Below, in pieces: positions 7,501 to 7,938 of a stretch of DNA of 7,938 nt. Made by a program: the position numbers and the translations under genes. This stretch comes from CAYYWP01 sp964475125 (GTDB lineage: Bacteria > Desulfobacterota > Binatia > HRBIN30 > CADEER01), in assembly GCA_964475125.1 (NCBI GenBank), contig CAYYWP010000218.1, positions 1 through 7,938 of the forward strand, given 5' to 3'. How positions within the stretch are numbered: position 1 is the stretch's first letter; each line of letters starts with the position of its first letter. The notes beneath the pieces are model-generated. The model was not told where the DNA came from. It worked only from the letters and a program-made list of their open reading frames with translations, and did no database searches.

Positions 7501-7738
7501 GCAGGACTACGACTACGGCCAGGACCGGCGCAGCAACACCTACGGCATCCGCGACACGGCGGTCGCGTTGCGCGAGGCGGAGACCGCCGGCGTGACGCCG
7601 TTCTGCATCACCGTCGACAAGGCCGGTCATGACTACTTGCGCCAGATGTGCGATGAAACGCGCTACATGGTGATCGAGGACATCACCGCGCTGCCGCGCG
7701 AGCTGCCGAAGATCTACCAGCGTGTCGTCCGCGCCTGA
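4535..7738 (+). CDS. Large NorD/CbbO-type VWA-domain protein with N-terminal repeat solenoid
   Basis: 1067-aa partner of the upstream AAA+ ATPase. The C-terminal VWA domain (about 855-1060) has a complete MIDAS: D861, S863 and S865 in DMSAS, T958 in RSTRMG, and D986 in LLSDGFPQ. It should bind a divalent metal and recognise the client. The preceding segment (about 750-855), with YDEWDYHIADYR and ARVDRRAG, is typical of NorD-type proteins. A second family-like part is about 405-500 (ENEIALPLRVDW...RYLAAQLAGRREFGTY). Residues 1-390 are an Ala-rich alpha-helical solenoid built of degenerate repeats of roughly 38-40 aa with the pattern W..xG..L....A..FF. Clear units have W75/FF96-97, W115/FF133-134, W153/YF175-176, W194/FF210-211 and W340/FF358-359. 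A Pro/Gly/Glu linker (about 635-675) joins the solenoid half to the VWA half. From memory, NorD is about 600-700 aa and CbbO about 750-800 aa, so this form is enlarged. Its 3' end overlaps priA. Confidence 0.92.
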   Translation: MVSSLRHIWLSTHLLDHPEGAAAHAAAAALGSAAHAHLLAAGDRLAAASATLAQRYYRRAAAAWQTFGADGFERWLALGEALATREPLTRDGAVAFFGLAPSAFGRAGLDTAAAWCALGRELAATSAKLAAIFFRTTGTLLRRADALTRLHSWVEVGIDLYGQRDWHGEFLARAYFAAAPQAVAALHPGAYRLWAGAGAALSPTVKDREFFATLPRVLAHWSATEQALLLRTVIAMAVPAAAEAHALYRALPDALAELPAPVRAALLGVLQQTGPRLVGAIGEVAPVAGALLRQVPPAAAADAVAQLERVAAVCPAGVIPALRALPRLYESAAPERVREWFAVGLDVARRNADAGLAFFALESRTSAKALRADSTAASLDEEQGLLRKYVQMLSGAPAAIRGLDTVRLRAPLEEWPGENEIALPLRVDWQTTHEENQRIYRYLAAQLAGRREFGTYALATIDADGDADAPAGGALFRYVTAAERPEAFEDLFLLAEGVRIHHRLCGAYRGLAEDGRWVAARALERAAAQAAPAGRGERLDAVLAALWRGPAGGALPAWLDAQSVALVARRAAPLAAPSATVADSLRVAAALVTALTAAELAALAGEAVRDGFRLEKLAGDARLDLIEDEHGVPYDRVSPPATEPVGSAPEPPGEEARLTLPLSHDGEERGGGALPVSPEELRRLLDQGVDLKISQAPGADVDGLGLFITDLIGKLPSEQLERLRRLLGDPDAAPRRGLRRFGEPGSDGAFFAYDEWDYHIADYRSRWCKLFELGIEGDSGEFFTRTLGEYAQLIPEVRRQFQRLRPEMYRLIRGLEDGEDFDLNATIAARVDRRAGLAPSSRLYMARQRAERDVAALFLLDMSASTDEPLIPPGLAAADRDASARRGPVRPRRIIDVTKETLVIMAEALEAIGDAYAIYGFSGHGRDRVEVYRVKSFAEALNPAVKARLGGIEPKRSTRMGAALRHAVEKLSAVTSRIKHLFLLSDGFPQDYDYGQDRRSNTYGIRDTAVALREAETAGVTPFCITVDKAGHDYLRQMCDETRYMVIEDITALPRELPKIYQRVVRA

Positions 7739-7938
7739 CCGCGCTGGCGCGCCGCCGGCCGCCGCCGCCGGCGCCGTCGTCCGCGTCGCGTTGGTGCCCG
7801 CCCCGGGTCGGCTGGCGCCGCTCGATTACCGCGCCCCGGCGCCGCTGGCCCCGGGGACGCGCGTGCTCGTGCCGCTCGGCCGGCGCCGCTGCATGGGCGT
7901 GGTCATCGAATCGGCGGTGGCCGCGCGCGCCGAGCTGC
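7722..7938 (+). CDS. priA: Primosomal protein N' (PriA), N-terminal fragment cut by the window edge
   Basis: Only the first 72 residues are present; PriA is usually about 700-800 aa. PriA is the DNA helicase that recognises stalled or collapsed replication forks and reloads the replisome. The visible part matches its N-terminal 3'-DNA-end-binding domain: VVRVALVPAPGRLAPLDYR, then PLAPGTRVLVPLGRRRCMGVVIE, equivalent to the conserved DY-R...G-RV-VPFG(R/K)...GIV pattern. GTG at 7722 is the only standard start ahead of the domain. It gives an Ala/Pro-rich leader of about 18 residues and a 17-nt overlap with the end of the VWA gene, suggesting translational coupling. The helicase motifs lie beyond the window, so the call rests on the short N-terminal domain alone. 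Confidence 0.78.
   Translation, partial: MSSAPDRAGAPPAAAAGAVVRVALVPAPGRLAPLDYRAPAPLAPGTRVLVPLGRRRCMGVVIESAVAARAEL

Overview
The window is a GC-rich bacterial segment with little intergenic DNA. It carries two transcription units that diverge from a short gap at 2445-2564. The codon bias, the Ser/Thr/Pro-rich secreted tails and the gene families suggest an environmental, deltaproteobacterium-like or Binatota-like lineage. That placement is an impression from sequence style; there is no rRNA or taxonomic marker here beyond a fragment of priA.

Left, leftward unit (238-2444, minus strand): a small predicted lipoprotein of unknown function (1878-2444) is followed directly by a secreted matrixin-like zinc metalloprotease (238-1779) with a HEIGHGLGLGHS active site and a long Ser/Thr/Pro-rich repetitive tail. 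The protease has a convincing signal peptide encoded upstream of its first standard start codon (1780-1881). The only candidate initiator in that stretch is a CTG overlapping the stop of the lipoprotein gene. Beyond the protease, positions 4-181 form a large imperfect inverted repeat. Each outer arm carries its own perfect 8-bp hairpin, so it resembles a REP/MITE-type element.

Right, rightward unit (2565-7938, plus strand): a zinc-ribbon, membrane and TPR protein (2565-3686), a CbbQ/NorQ-type MoxR AAA+ ATPase (3703-4503), a very large NorD/CbbO-type von Willebrand A protein (4535-7738), and the 5' end of priA (7722 to the window edge). Gaps are 16 and 31 nt, followed by a 17-nt overlap, so an operon is likely. 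The AAA+/VWA pair is the classic metalloenzyme-activation chaperone module that inserts metal or remodels Rubisco or nitric oxide reductase. No such client enzyme is encoded here. The VWA protein has a long N-terminal alpha-solenoid made of degenerate W/FF repeats.

The most interesting points are the AAA+/VWA module with its zinc-ribbon/TPR neighbour and enlarged solenoid, the non-standard start implied for the protease, and the palindromic element at the left edge.
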